A stretch of 64,000 nucleotides of DNA from Cryptomeria japonica (taxonomy: Eukaryota; Streptophyta; Pinopsida; Cupressales; Cupressaceae). Positions 47,202 through 58,201 of the stretch are shown here, piece after piece. Each line of letters starts with the position of its first letter. Positions within the stretch are counted from its first letter, which is position 1. The DNA is taken from contig NC_081406.1 of the NCBI RefSeq assembly GCF_030272615.1, forward strand, positions 114,173,783 through 114,237,782. Reading direction: 5' to 3'. Under the pieces are notes generated by a model. It ran no database searches. It saw nothing but the letters and a program-made list of their open reading frames with translations, and was not told where the DNA came from. The translations under genes were made by a program, and so were the position numbers.

Positions 47202-48747
47202 TATTAGTCCTAACAAGCACTGAAAGGGGAGGGGTGAATCAACACTATATTGGTTTATTTAAGATTTAAACTTAATAAAAGTTTATATTCAAACTTAACA
47301 CTTATAAGTATAGCCAACATTAATAAGAAACATGCACACATAAAATCAAACACACATGACTACCAAGATTTATCACGTGGAAACTCAAATCGGAGAAAAC
47401 CATGGTGTGAGGAGAAACTCACAAAAATTGCACTCTTCTGGAGTATGTCTAGTGAGGAGCCATCTTTGTTAGGAGATTACAAAGACACTTTTAGGTGCCA
47501 CCCGATTAAGGGATTTTCTTTAAGGCCCCTTAGAAACTTTACCCTATTAGAGTTAGCCTTGTTAAAGGACTTAGGATCATCAATTAAGATGTCACCCGGT
47601 TAAGGGATTTTTACAAAGGGACCTATTAAACTCCACCCGATTAAGGGATTTTCCTATTGTAGTTATTAGAAAATAATAGAGAGAATGATTTGCAGTAATA
47701 GATAATCTTAGCTTAATTAGATCCAATTGAAGCTCTTTGTTTTGACCACCAGCTACACTTGCTCTGCACTCTACTGGTGCTTTGCATTTCACTTTCTCTA
47801 CACTCTACTGGTGCTCTGCATTTTTCTCCTCTTCACACTATCCAAGCTCTGCACACTCTCTTCACCACTTTGCTATTCACTTAGTATTTCTACACTTTTC
47901 TCTTCTCTCCTTGTTGGATCGCCTCTCTTCAAATTTGCACTTAGCAATTTTACGATCAAACAAATTGGTTATCGCCAAAACACTTTATACAAAACTAAGT
48001 AGATTTGAAATTCAAATCTTCCCGCACTTTATTTGCATGCTCTCCATCATTCTCTCTAGTAACTCATCCTTATCTACCACTGCAACTCATAATTTCACCC
48101 ACCTCTTGGTCATGTTATGTCTTTTTAATGTGAATTGAAAAATCTACACAAATCTCACCTTAACTGGTTGTTAACTGCTATAGACTTCACTAGCCGTTTG
48201 TTTGATGATATCTCGCCATGATCGACTCACCTTTGGTCATCGCATCCAGCTTATCAGTCACTGCTCTGAGATTCTCAGTGGATAGCATTCTTCAACCTAT
48301 ATCACCGGTTCACTGGTGTAACTATTCATCTTTTGCCATCGATCATTGATCATTAATCAAACTAATCACCTTTCTATCCAAAGTGTTCTGGTCATGCATA
48401 AGACTACTAAACTGCAATCTGAGTCACCTCTTGTGACCGCATCATCATTTCATCTGCCAATTTTAAGAAACTGATCTCAACACCTATCGGGTGCTTGACT
48501 GACTGGTCATCTACTCTGTTTATCCTTCAACCGATTAGTCTTCTACCAACACATTGCTTAAGTGTGTCAATAATGCATATTTGGGAAGCACTGAATTCTC
48601 CATACTATTTGCATCCATGAGTAAACCATTAGGGTTTATCACACCTCCTTGCATATGAGCTTGGCCTTATTCACCGGTAAGTGTTAGTCATCAATGACAA
48701 TACTAACTGATGAACTGGTTGTGCCAATACCATCAATTATGCCAAAA
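47202..48747 (-). mobile_element. 3' LTR of copia element G
   Basis: On the plus strand the LTR starts TATTAGTCCTAACAAG (canonical TG changed to TA) and includes AGGGGAGGGGTGAATCA. It ends ATTATGCCAAAA beside TCTCCACCTTTGGC, a decayed polypurine tract. It is inserted in the gag region of B. The other end of G is outside what I can see. Confidence 0.6.
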
Positions 48748-51102
48748 ATCTCCACCTTTGGCATTGATGGCAACACTTCAAACTGTTCTTATATCAACTA
48801 GTCACTTCTGCTTCTACTGTGTTGATCAACTGTTCTGTTTGATCTTAAGTAAATATTTTACTCCCCCTTTCACAGGCTTCCATTCATGTCACATCTAATT
48901 TCATCTCCCTTCATTTTCCATCTGACTTCACTCCCCCTTTGATAGAAATGTCAAAGATGTAGTCTAGACATCCTAATTCACATACTGTAATGACTGCTCC
49001 CCTTAACAGGAGTAGTCCATAATCATCAATCCAAATACATAGAATTTTCAGGAAAATCATACCGGATTGATGTTGTTTCAATCTTCACTCACCTCAGAGA
49101 ATGTACAGGAATTACCCCTAGCTTACCTATGAGATACTCAAAAGTATTCTTAGGTAGTGGCTTGGTGAATATGTCTACAACCTATTCCTTGGTTGGCATA
49201 TATTCCAGTCTAACTTCTTTGTCATATACCTATTCCCTAAGATAATGATATTTTATTGCAATATGCTTGGTTTTAGAGTTCATTACCTGGTTTTTTGATA
49301 TGTTGATGGCACTTGTATTGTCACAGTGTATCACCATTGGTTCGGTCACCTTTTCTTGGATACCTTCCAAGATTTTCTTAATCCATACTACCTATGTACA
49401 GTTGATTGCAACAACCACATACTCTTCCTCAACTATGGATTGAGAGATACAATTTTGTTTCTTGCTTGTCCATGACACAATCCTATCTCCAAGAAAGAAT
49501 GCACCTCCACTAGTGCTCTATCTATCATTAATGTTCCCTACCCAATCTACATCGATGAAGACACTTAAGTTGAAATTTACCTTATGTGGATACCAGAGAC
49601 CATACTCATCAATCCCCTTAAGGTATTTGGATATCCTCTTAACCACCACCATATGAATCTCTTTTTGGATTTGCAGCAAATCTAGCAACCAAGCCAACTT
49701 CTTGTGCTATATTTGGTCTACTGTGCACTGCATACTGCAACTTACCAATCATGGATAGGTATAGTGTCTCATTCATTTCATTAGCCTCATCATCTTTGGA
49801 AATATTGCAACCTATAACCATTGAAGTTCCAACAGGTTTGGAATCATCCATTCCAAAGGTCTTCAATATTTCTCTTACATATTTGGTCTAGCTAATGAAT
49901 ATACCATTCTTTAGCTAATAAACTTGCAGACCAATGAAGAATTTTATTTCACCTATCATGGACATTTCAAATTATTTCTTCATTTCTTCTACAAAATATT
50001 TTTTCATTTCATCATCTCCTCCAAAGATGATGTCATCTACAAAAATATCTGTAATAAGATGCTTTCCTTTTTTTTCCATTCTTTAAATACAAGTTACTGT
50101 TGTCACTGGTTCTCATGAACCCTATACTTATCAAGTATGAGTGCAGTCTCTCATACCAAGCTCTTGGTGCTTGTTTTAGCCCATACAAAGCCTTTTTTAG
50201 CTTACATACCATATCTCTTCCATCTTTTGAAGAAAACCCTTTCAGTTCCTAAATGTACACTTCTTCCTCTAGATCACCATTAAAGAATTCTGATTTGAAA
50301 TCCTTTTGGTAGACCTTAAACTTCCTCTAAGCAACATAAGAAAGAAAGATTTTGAACCCTTCTAGTCTTGCCACCGGTGCAAAGGTCTCTCCATAATCCA
50401 AACCTTCTTCATGTGCATACCCTTTGCAAACTAACCTTTCTTTGTTTCTTACTACTTGATCGGTTTCATCCATTTTGTTTCTGAACACCCACTTGGTTCC
50501 TATCACATTTTTATTCTCCAGTCTAGGCACAAGGGTCCAGGTTTCATTTTTGTTAATCTACTCCAGTTATTCATCCATAGACTTGATCTAGCCTTCATCT
50601 TTCAGAGCCTTCTTTGTTGTTTTGGGCTCAGTTTTAGAGAGCAGATAGGTACTCTCCCTTGCTTTTCTTCTAGTCAATACTCATGCATTCTTGTCACCAA
50701 TAATAATATCAGCAAAATGATTGATTCTGACATACCTTGGTGGTATCGGTTCATTTCTTGGAGCTTCTTCTACTGGTTGTGTAGGTTCTACTTCACATAC
50801 TTCCTCATTTGCAGCGACACTAGGATTCTTTGCAGTAGGTTCGACCAGTATAGTGTAATCAAATCCTTGATAGTTCTCTGGTTCACTCTTGTTGTCTTGT
50901 TAATATTTCTCAAAGAACTCATCTAATTTGACATTTGTACTTTCCACAATCTTACCTATCTTTTTGTTCAAACACTGGTATGCTTTACTCTTTGTGGAGT
51001 AACCTAAGAAGATTCCTTCACCACTCTTAGGATCAAACTTTCCAAAGTACTCATCCCTCTTGATGTAGCACCTGTTGATAATATGATGAACCAATAAGGA
51101 TC
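48748..51102 (-). pseudogene. Degenerate pol of copia element G
   Basis: Minus-strand fragments follow copia order. At 51102-50900 is post-integrase CYIKRDEYFGKFDPKS with GIFLGYSTKSKAYQC. At 50530-50327 is reverse transcriptase [17 protein letters not shown] and [15 protein letters not shown]. At 49866-49639 is MKTFGMDDSKPVGTSM with MIGKLQYAVHSRPNIAQE. Remnants of RNase H and the DIFTK tail lie at about 49600-49140. Many stops and shifts are present. Gag, protease and integrase are not seen because LTR fragment H interrupts at 51103. Confidence 0.75.
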
Positions 51103-51291
51103 TGGTCAACTACTTAGGGGGGGGAGATGAATCAGTAGATAGAAAACAAACTAAGCTTTCACCAAACTTAATCCCAACTTAGAAACAACTTGCTAATCTA
51201 AACTGGTTTAGACACTATATCAAAAACTGCAACTGCACTATCAAACTTTACTAGTTGACCAAAACATCAATGATACAATGTAACATATTTG
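51103..51291 (-). mobile_element. LTR fragment H
   Basis: TGGTCAACTACTTAGG followed by GGGGGGGAGATGAATCAG is the reverse complement of another copia LTR end. Only about 190 bases remain before the LTR of element E starts at 51292. It lies in the post-integrase region of G. Confidence 0.5.
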
Positions 51292-51627
51292 TGTTAGAAA
51301 ATGCACACTCCAATGAGAAATTGTAGGTGATTGAAGGTTTTGTCATTGATGGAAAGCTTGCAATCATATGATACCGATTAGACAAAGATACCAGCACCGA
51401 CACCAACACTGATAGACTCTACACCGGCACACAGAACACCGGCAATGAAAGAAAGAACACCGACATCCTAGTCAACAAGATTTTTGTGTATTTACATTTT
51501 GTAATTAATTGTAAAATAATTTTAAGTTGACATGGCGAGCTGTAATATGACTCATATATGTATGAGTTCATTGTAGATCATTTTGTATGAGATAGGATGC
51601 GAAGTATGGAAAGATGATAGCAGACCT
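51292..51627 (+). repeat. 5' LTR of element E, first part
   Basis: Matches the LTR of C in CACTCCAATGAG and GATTGAAGGTTTTGTCATTG. It breaks off at AGACCT (51622-51627), which recurs at 58202-58207 where the similarity to C resumes. Confidence 0.8.
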
Positions 51628-52139
51628 TGTTATCACTGATTAAAAATGGGCTTTTCTTTTCCCATGATTGGCTATGGTTTGTTGAATTTTTGAATAGGGT
51701 GTAGTTCCAAATGCTTCAGCTTTGTTCTAGACCTCAAGGGTTTAAGAGTTTTTGATTTTAGATCCTCTTGTGTTTTTTTTAAACCCTCTAGTTTCTAATC
51801 TTTTGTTACTTTATTCACTTAAGTAATGAATCATGGGGTCGTAGGAAGTGTCCCCCCTTGTTGTTTGCCTAGGTGGTCATGTTAATTAATCGACAAATTT
51901 ATGCCTTATATATTTTTCTCCTAAAGTTGTCGGGTCCAGTAACTAGTGCACATCTCACAGGTGGATCCACAACTCGCGTTATTTTGCTAGGCGAAGTTGC
52001 GCGTAATTTAAAACCAGCAAAGTTGTGAAAATGACATGGCATGCCACATAGATGATCCAGCTGGTTGATGACAGTGAGCAAAATGGCGGCATGCGGCGTA
52101 AGTTACGACAGTCAGCAGGTCAGGATTAAAGGCTAAAAG
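51628..52139 (+). other. Left flank of insertion F
   Basis: No gene. A segment at 51925-52010 (TCGCGCG-like, CTCGCGTTATTTTGCTAGG) looks like a degenerate outlier of the tandem units that follow. Confidence 0.4.
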
Positions 52140-52985
52140 GCAGGCTCCAGAGATGACCTAGCGGATACAGCTATTAAGAATTTGTTGGGGCCCCGTGGTT
52201 TTCTCTCAGTAAATGAAAAGGTGACTGGATGCCAGGTGTTCACAATGAGTCAGTAGGCCCACCCCTCCTGAAAGCCTTTTTAGATGATTAAATGCTGATC
52301 AACTTAAGAGATGATCCGACAGCCCGCGCTATTTCGCAAAGGTAAGGTGCTCGTTCTTTATACCCCACGAAATAGCGAGAGTGCATGAGAGTCGTCCACG
52401 TGTCATGATGGTGGCCCTGGAGGATACAGCTGTTAAGAATTTGTTGGGGCCCCGTGGCTTTCTCTCAACAAATGAAAAGGTAACAAGTCAGCTTCGAAGG
52501 TGACTGGATGCCAGGTGTTCACAGTGAGTCAGTGGGCCCACCCCTCCTGAAAGCCTTTTCAGATGATTAAATGTCGATCAACTTAAGAGATGATCTGATG
52601 GCCCACACTATTTCGCAAGGGTAAGGTGCTCATTTTTTATACCCCATGAAATAGTGAGAGTGCATGAGAGCCATCCACGTGTCATGATGGTGGCCCTATA
52701 GGATACAGCTGTTAAGAATTTGTTGGGGCCCCGTGGTTTTCTCTCAGCAAATGAAAAAGTGACAAGTCATCTCTGAAGGTGACTGGATGCCAGACGCTAG
52801 GTGTTCACAGTGAGTCAAAGGGCCCACCCCTCCTGAAAGCCTTTTCAGATTGATTAAATGTCGATCAACTTAAGAGATGATCCGATGGCCCGTGCTATTT
52901 CGCAAGGGTAAGGTGCTCATTCTTTATACCCCGCGAAATAGCGAGAGTGCATGAGAGCCATCCATGTGTCCAGTGACACGTGGTC
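52140..52985 (+). repeat. Three tandem repeats of about 270-280 bases, each with an inverted repeat
   Basis: TTAAGAATTTGTTGGGGCCC recurs near 52173, 52432 and 52710. GATGATC(C/T)GA followed by GCTATTTCGCAAGGGTAAG recurs near 52312, 52600 and 52878. In each unit CGCTATTTCG is followed about 35 bases later by CGAAATAGCG (exact in the first and third units, with transitions in the second), so a 10 bp stem can form around TTTATACCCC. The units are more GC-rich than their surroundings. A degenerate further copy lies near 53190-53250. Confidence 0.85.
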
Positions 52986-53621
52986 TAAGAAGAAAGTGTG
53001 GGCCTGCCAAGGTGGAACCGGCAGTATAAAGGAAAGACACGTGGCTAGTGTTAAGTTGAATGTGAAGGAAGTTTCAAGGCCAATGGTTGGGTGCCACATG
53101 GTATCATATAGACAATAGAGAAGCAGGACCCGGCGTGGAGCCAAAATTGTTAGTTAATCTAACGCTCGATCAAGTTTCTTTTGATCGGATGGTCGGCGCT
53201 ATTTCGCAGGACTAAGCAGCCCGATAGTTATGCTTCGTGAAGTTGTGAAAGAGCAAAATGAAACACTTGCAGGAACATTGTGACTCGTTGGAGCAAAAAA
53301 TATGAATTGTCGTATGAATTCAATTTTGAAGGGATGGCCGAAGCATGCGGAATCAATGTTGTAGTTAAGGCCCAGAGTACAAAATTTGATTTCCTATCAA
53401 CTGGGTGAAGATATCTTTTAAAGGATTTTGCAGAAGAGTAGATGCAGAGTTATTTTCTTCAAGTACAGAGCAAGTCGGTTCAGTTGTAGAGAAAATTCCT
53501 TCAAGTGAAGAATAGGTTCTCTTGTATTCTTGTGTAGCAATTCTTGTGTAGTGTTTTAAATAAGATAATTGATTCATCAAAGAATTGTTTAGGAGTGGTA
53601 TTCATTTCTTACGTTTTCAAA
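52986..53621 (+). other. Sequence upstream of the long frame in F
   Basis: It contains a degenerate copy of the repeat unit (53190-53250) and the presumed leader of the long frame. No LTR end or primer-binding site is found. Confidence 0.45.
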
Positions 53622-56600
53622 ATGGCTCCTAAAAGAGAGTTTTCTGGCAAAGTTAACTATTCAGAAAGGAGTGTCTGTGATGATTTTTTAGAACAGTTGA
53701 TGTTGTCAACTAATCAGGCTTCAAAGGCAAAAGAGTTAGTGCCCAAGGCTCCCCGTTTAAAGATAGGAGAAGGATTATATAACAAGGGTAACTAGTTGAG
53801 AGACCCACAGGTTGGATTGTCTAGGTTGGGGTTGTTTAAAGTTGGATTCAGAATGAGAAATTCTCCTACCCCGCAAAACTGTATCTGGGAATTACATGTC
53901 AGGAAATTATTTGTCCTAGGGGTATTTATGGACATAGATTTGCTAACCCAAATTGTGCTCAACTATGATCCAGTCACAAGAAGCATTCAGGATGTAAATG
54001 GGAAAACCCTTGTTGAGATTAATGCTGAAGAGTTCAGGACAACTTTTGGGCTTAATGAGTTCACCAATTTTCTAGAACCTATAAATTTCACATCATTAGC
54101 CCAAATTTATGGTGCATAGAGGAGTCATCTCAAGAATGGGCCTCTCAAGGAGTTTTTTGTGAAAATAGGAGGGTTAACAGTTGTAGGACCCACAACTCAA
54201 GATCCCTTTTCATTAAGTATGTTCACCCTGAGGGCTAAAGGAATGTATTGGTCACTTTGTCAAGTTTTGGGAGAAGATGCTGAAGCAAATATGCTGAATC
54301 ATTACTTGTTAATGATTGCTCAGATTTTGAATCCTTCTCTTGCAATTACATTTGATTATGCCTCTTTCATTGCTGATGCTATTCATGGAGGGATAATAGG
54401 AATCAAGAATGGAAAGGTGGATAGGCCTTTCGGATGGTACTCACTCCTGATGCATCTTTTTCTCTTCAAAGGTAGTGAATACTTTGCCAGTGCACTGGAC
54501 CTTGTTAAGGAGAAGGAAGGAGAAAAAATGCCGGTACAATTATGGAGTACTATGTTGTCATGGGATAGAGAGGATGCCAGTTTTTTGAAGTTTGATAAAT
54601 ATTTTGCATCAAAGATAAGGACTCTCCTCTGCTCTAAGAACCCAAGAATCCCCAAAGTTCTTTTGGAATTCATAAGACCAAAAGAATTCATAGAGAACAT
54701 AAAAATTGTTCATAACTAGGGTGACATTTACTTGTATCTAGTCTCCATAGTTTTCAAAGTGTTTGGTTTCAGAGGCACCCCATTTTTGCTACCTTACCAG
54801 GTCCCTCTCAAAGTAGAAATCGTAGAGATCCTTAGACAAATTGGTGGCTTACAAGAGGCAGAGTTGATAGGCAGGGGTAAAGGGACTATTTTCCCCGCAG
54901 CTACCATAGCTCACCAATTTGTAATAACAAAAGGAGGCTAGAATTGCTTTGAGGATTTCCTCAAGCCTTATCATTTGTCCACTGCAGTGTCCAGGTGTGC
55001 TGATCCGAAAGACTTCTTCAACGATATGTTTAGGAAGAAGGTAGCATGCAGAGGTAAGCCTCATCAATTCTAGTTTCCTGAAGACCTCATCAGAAATGAG
55101 TTTGATCTAGATGAGCAGGAGCTGAGGAAAGAGAAGTGGGTGGCTTATAAGAAAGCCTTGGATTTTGTGCATCAGTTTGATGCCAGCTATGACCCATTGT
55201 CTAGCTTTTTCCCACTGGAAGAGAAAATAAAGTTTTTGATTGTTTGCTTTGAAGATGTGATGCAGACACCGAAGGAGAAGAGGGAAGCTTTAATCAAGAG
55301 CAACCCTGAGAAGGCAAGAATGATCCTAAGTAGGTCAGCTTCCAGCAAGGCAATCCCTCTTGGTGATTATACACTGCATAAGAAATCCAGTTATAGTGTG
55401 TTGATGCCTACAATAGGGGAGCCCTCTACCTCCAAAGGAAAGAGGAAGCTACAAGATGTCATTGACATCCAAGAAAGCCCAAAGAAGCAAAGGGTGGGGA
55501 AAGAAGTGCAATCAGATACACCTTTGTATTCCCCATCCCAATCCCCTATCCATATAGGAAATGAGCAAGCAGCAGCTGAGCAACTCCTACAATTAGGTAG
55601 TCTAGGGGAAATTGCATACACTTATGATGAAGTGGAGGAAGGAATGCCAGAAGAACCCATTGCTGCTGAAATGGATATCACTACTACTGAACTCAAAGGC
55701 TAGGAGTGGGATCCTGAGATAAAACAGGCAAGTAGTGCCTTTTTAGCTGATAACAATTTTGTCACATCAGAAGCATTTATGCAGTTTATATGGAAACAAC
55801 ACATAGATAAATATAATGCTAGATGTGAAATGAGAAAGGTTGAGCAACCCAATAAAGATCTAGCCCTAGTGGAAGAGGAAATAAAGCAAGAGGTGATGGA
55901 AGAATTCAAAACCATCACCCCTAAGTAGGGAAGAGATATGGTAGCACAAGCTGGAGTGCTTATCTTACCCAAATGGGATATAGTAGACGCCCTGGTACTA
56001 GATGTAGTGAGAAAAGAGACTAAACCCATTGAGGGGATTACTTTCAATAAGGACAATGCTGCACTCGTCATGTGGTCTCTCAAGAGAAATGAGAGTAAGA
56101 AAAGGAAAGACACCCCAGAGTCAAGTTACCTTGGTGGAATGATGGTGAAGAGAGTACAGAGTACAGGGGTAGTGGAGGCTGCTAGCACTGTGTTAGAGAC
56201 TGCAAAATTTAGTGTTCCAGTAGCAGAGAAGGAAGCCAAAGAGAAAGAGGCCCTCCAAGTTAAGTTGGAAATAGTTTTGAAGGCCTATAACAATGCCAAG
56301 GAGGAGGTAAGAGGTAAAGATAGCATCATTACCAAGCTATAGAGCCAGTTGACTAGACAATACCATCAAGGTGAGTCTTCAACATTGATGATCTCCTCTT
56401 CTCCTGCAAGACCTCCACCTACTAGCCCTATCATTGAGTTTCCACCATCTCCAGCACCCTCCGGCTCTCAAATGATTGAAATCACTCACGAAGAATTAGA
56501 AAACTTGAAACAAGCTCAGGCCTTATATGCAAAGAAGTATGAGGAGAGAGTAAGAGCTACAATTTCTAGTTTTACAGATACAATAAATGTCTCATTGCTC

Positions 56601-57263
56601 TACAATAATGTAGGTAAAATTATGGATATATGGAATGAGCTCAGGAGAGACAAGGCCATTTTGACACCTATTTTTGATAAATGGAGGCCTAGGGAGCAAG
56701 AATTAGAGTTTATGTGTGTATCTTGCGATGAGGCAAGGGCCAATCCCATCATCAAATCCACTTCTGATGTCGCTAAAGTCTTAGTACAATTAGCAGGAGA
56801 GGTGGATAATGTGGATAGGAAGGTTAATTTGTGCAAGAAGGAATACACTGATCAAGTTTTTGAGTTGCTCCCAGGAGTTTTTGCTAGCCCGGATCAATTA
56901 AAGGACAAACAGATGTGGCTTAAGGAGATAGAAGCTAAATTGTCAGTGAGAGTTAAAGGAATTATTGATCTAGATGATGCTTCTTTCTTTGTTGTGACAA
57001 TACAAGAGATAGAGAAAATTAAGTCACATTATGGTTTTCTCAATTCAGAAGTCAACAAAATGAGAAATTCTTGGAAAAGGTTGACTAAAACTAAAGATAA
57101 AGTGATTAATTTCTCATGGCCGACAGAAGAGGTGTATAATGAGTGGACAATCAAATATGCCACCCATGATCTGGAACAGTTGGAGAGCGCCCCTGAAAAA
57201 GTAGAAGAGGTTGCAACTGAACAGCTTGTTGAAGAAACTGTAGAGGCCAAAAAGAGCTTGTAA
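53622..57263 (+). pseudogene. Long frame in F interrupted only by eight TAG codons; unknown function
   Basis: ATG 53622 (MAPKREFSGKVNYS) to TAA 57261-57263 is one frame of 1213 codons without a frameshift. The eight internal stops are all TAG, at 53793, 54117, 54717, 54939, 55071, 55701, 55926 and 56340. The N-terminal half looks globular: EEFRTTFGLNEF, HYLLMIAQILNPS, FDYASFIADAIHGGI and FGWYSLLMHLFLF. Middle parts are Ser/Pro/Lys-rich with basic KGKRKL. The C-terminal part is a helical, coiled-coil-like region (about 56460-57230). The order globular head, basic linker, coiled coil parallels ORF2 of A, C and E. FDYASFIADAI...FGWYSLLMHLFLF resembles IDICEWLKDEL...FRFGNLLVFLML there, so a distant relationship is plausible but unproven. 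No catalytic motif is seen. Confidence 0.7.
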
Positions 57264-58201
57264 CTGCTTTTGCGAAAAGCTTGTAACCTTTTTATTTTGA
57301 AAGGAATGATTGTAACAAACTCTCCTCGAGAATTCCAAAGCTTTTTGCATCCATGTTGTTATAAATGGATACCAAGACTAGAGGAAAAGAGATCGCAAAG
57401 AATTGTAAGAAAACGCTACAGAAATTTATCTGAGCTTTTCTAAGTCTAATGGAGAATACTCAAAATTTCTTGTAATATTTCTTGAACTAAATATCAATAT
57501 ACAGACCATCGGTTTTGAGTAAAGCTTTGTGTTGTCTTCAAGTGTGTTTGCAAATTTGTTTACTATTTTCATTCTGAATAATCCAGGGTTGTTATGTTTG
57601 AATGGAATTGCAAAGCAATTTTAGTAGAAGTGTTCGTTAGCTTTTCTCTTTAGGAGGGAAATTAAAGATGTGAGGATCACTCATACCAATAAACTCTTTT
57701 GGAAGAGACTTTGAATTTTGATGATCATAGCTTAATTTGGAATGCATAAATTCTTGTAGGTGTCAGGAATATACAAGGATTAATAGAAACCAAGCCAACG
57801 GGAAGCATAAAGATGTTTTGTTTGAGGAGTCGTATTCGAGTTTAGATGACTTTGTGACCTTGGATAAGGCACTGGCATTGATTGAAGTTGTTTATTGCAT
57901 GTTTTGTTGATTGAAATATTGAATTTAAGTATAATTACCATTCTTTGTTTTCAGTTGATTTCAAGGTGAATAGATCCACTAGTTTTCTGGATGGGTTTGC
58001 TGTGGGTTTATGTTTGAAAGTGTGAATTCAGTTCACAAAGATATACCCACCTGGGCTCTGAGTAAGTCTGAAGTGTAGGAGGTTCAATCAAACCTTGTCA
58101 TATGTTGTCTTGAGAATTTCCTTATCTTTGATGTCTCTTCTGCACCGATTTTAATCATATTATTTTAAGGATGTTAAAGGGAATCAGATTTTGAAGACAA
58201 T
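57264..58201 (+). other. Right flank of insertion F
   Basis: About 940 bases after the long frame with no gene. AT-rich text includes AATAT/TTGTAATATTTC motifs that could serve as a polyadenylation region. It ends where the E LTR resumes at AGACCT. Confidence 0.45.

Larger units (their letters stand above)
51628..58201 (+). mobile_element. Insertion F in the LTR of element E
   Basis: The E LTR is interrupted between two copies of AGACCT (candidate target duplication). The insert begins TGTTATCACTGATT and ends AAGACAATA. It carries tandem hairpin repeats and a 1213-codon frame with eight amber stops. I see no LTR pair, primer site, convincing terminal inverted repeat or transposase, so the class of F is unresolved. 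Confidence 0.55.

Noticed and set aside
51637-58166. TGATTAAAA near the left end of F and TTTTAATCA near its right end as terminal inverted repeats
   Set aside because: The match is only about nine bases, the flanking bases do not form a target duplication, and the AGACCT pair lies outside. Chance is likely in AT-rich DNA.
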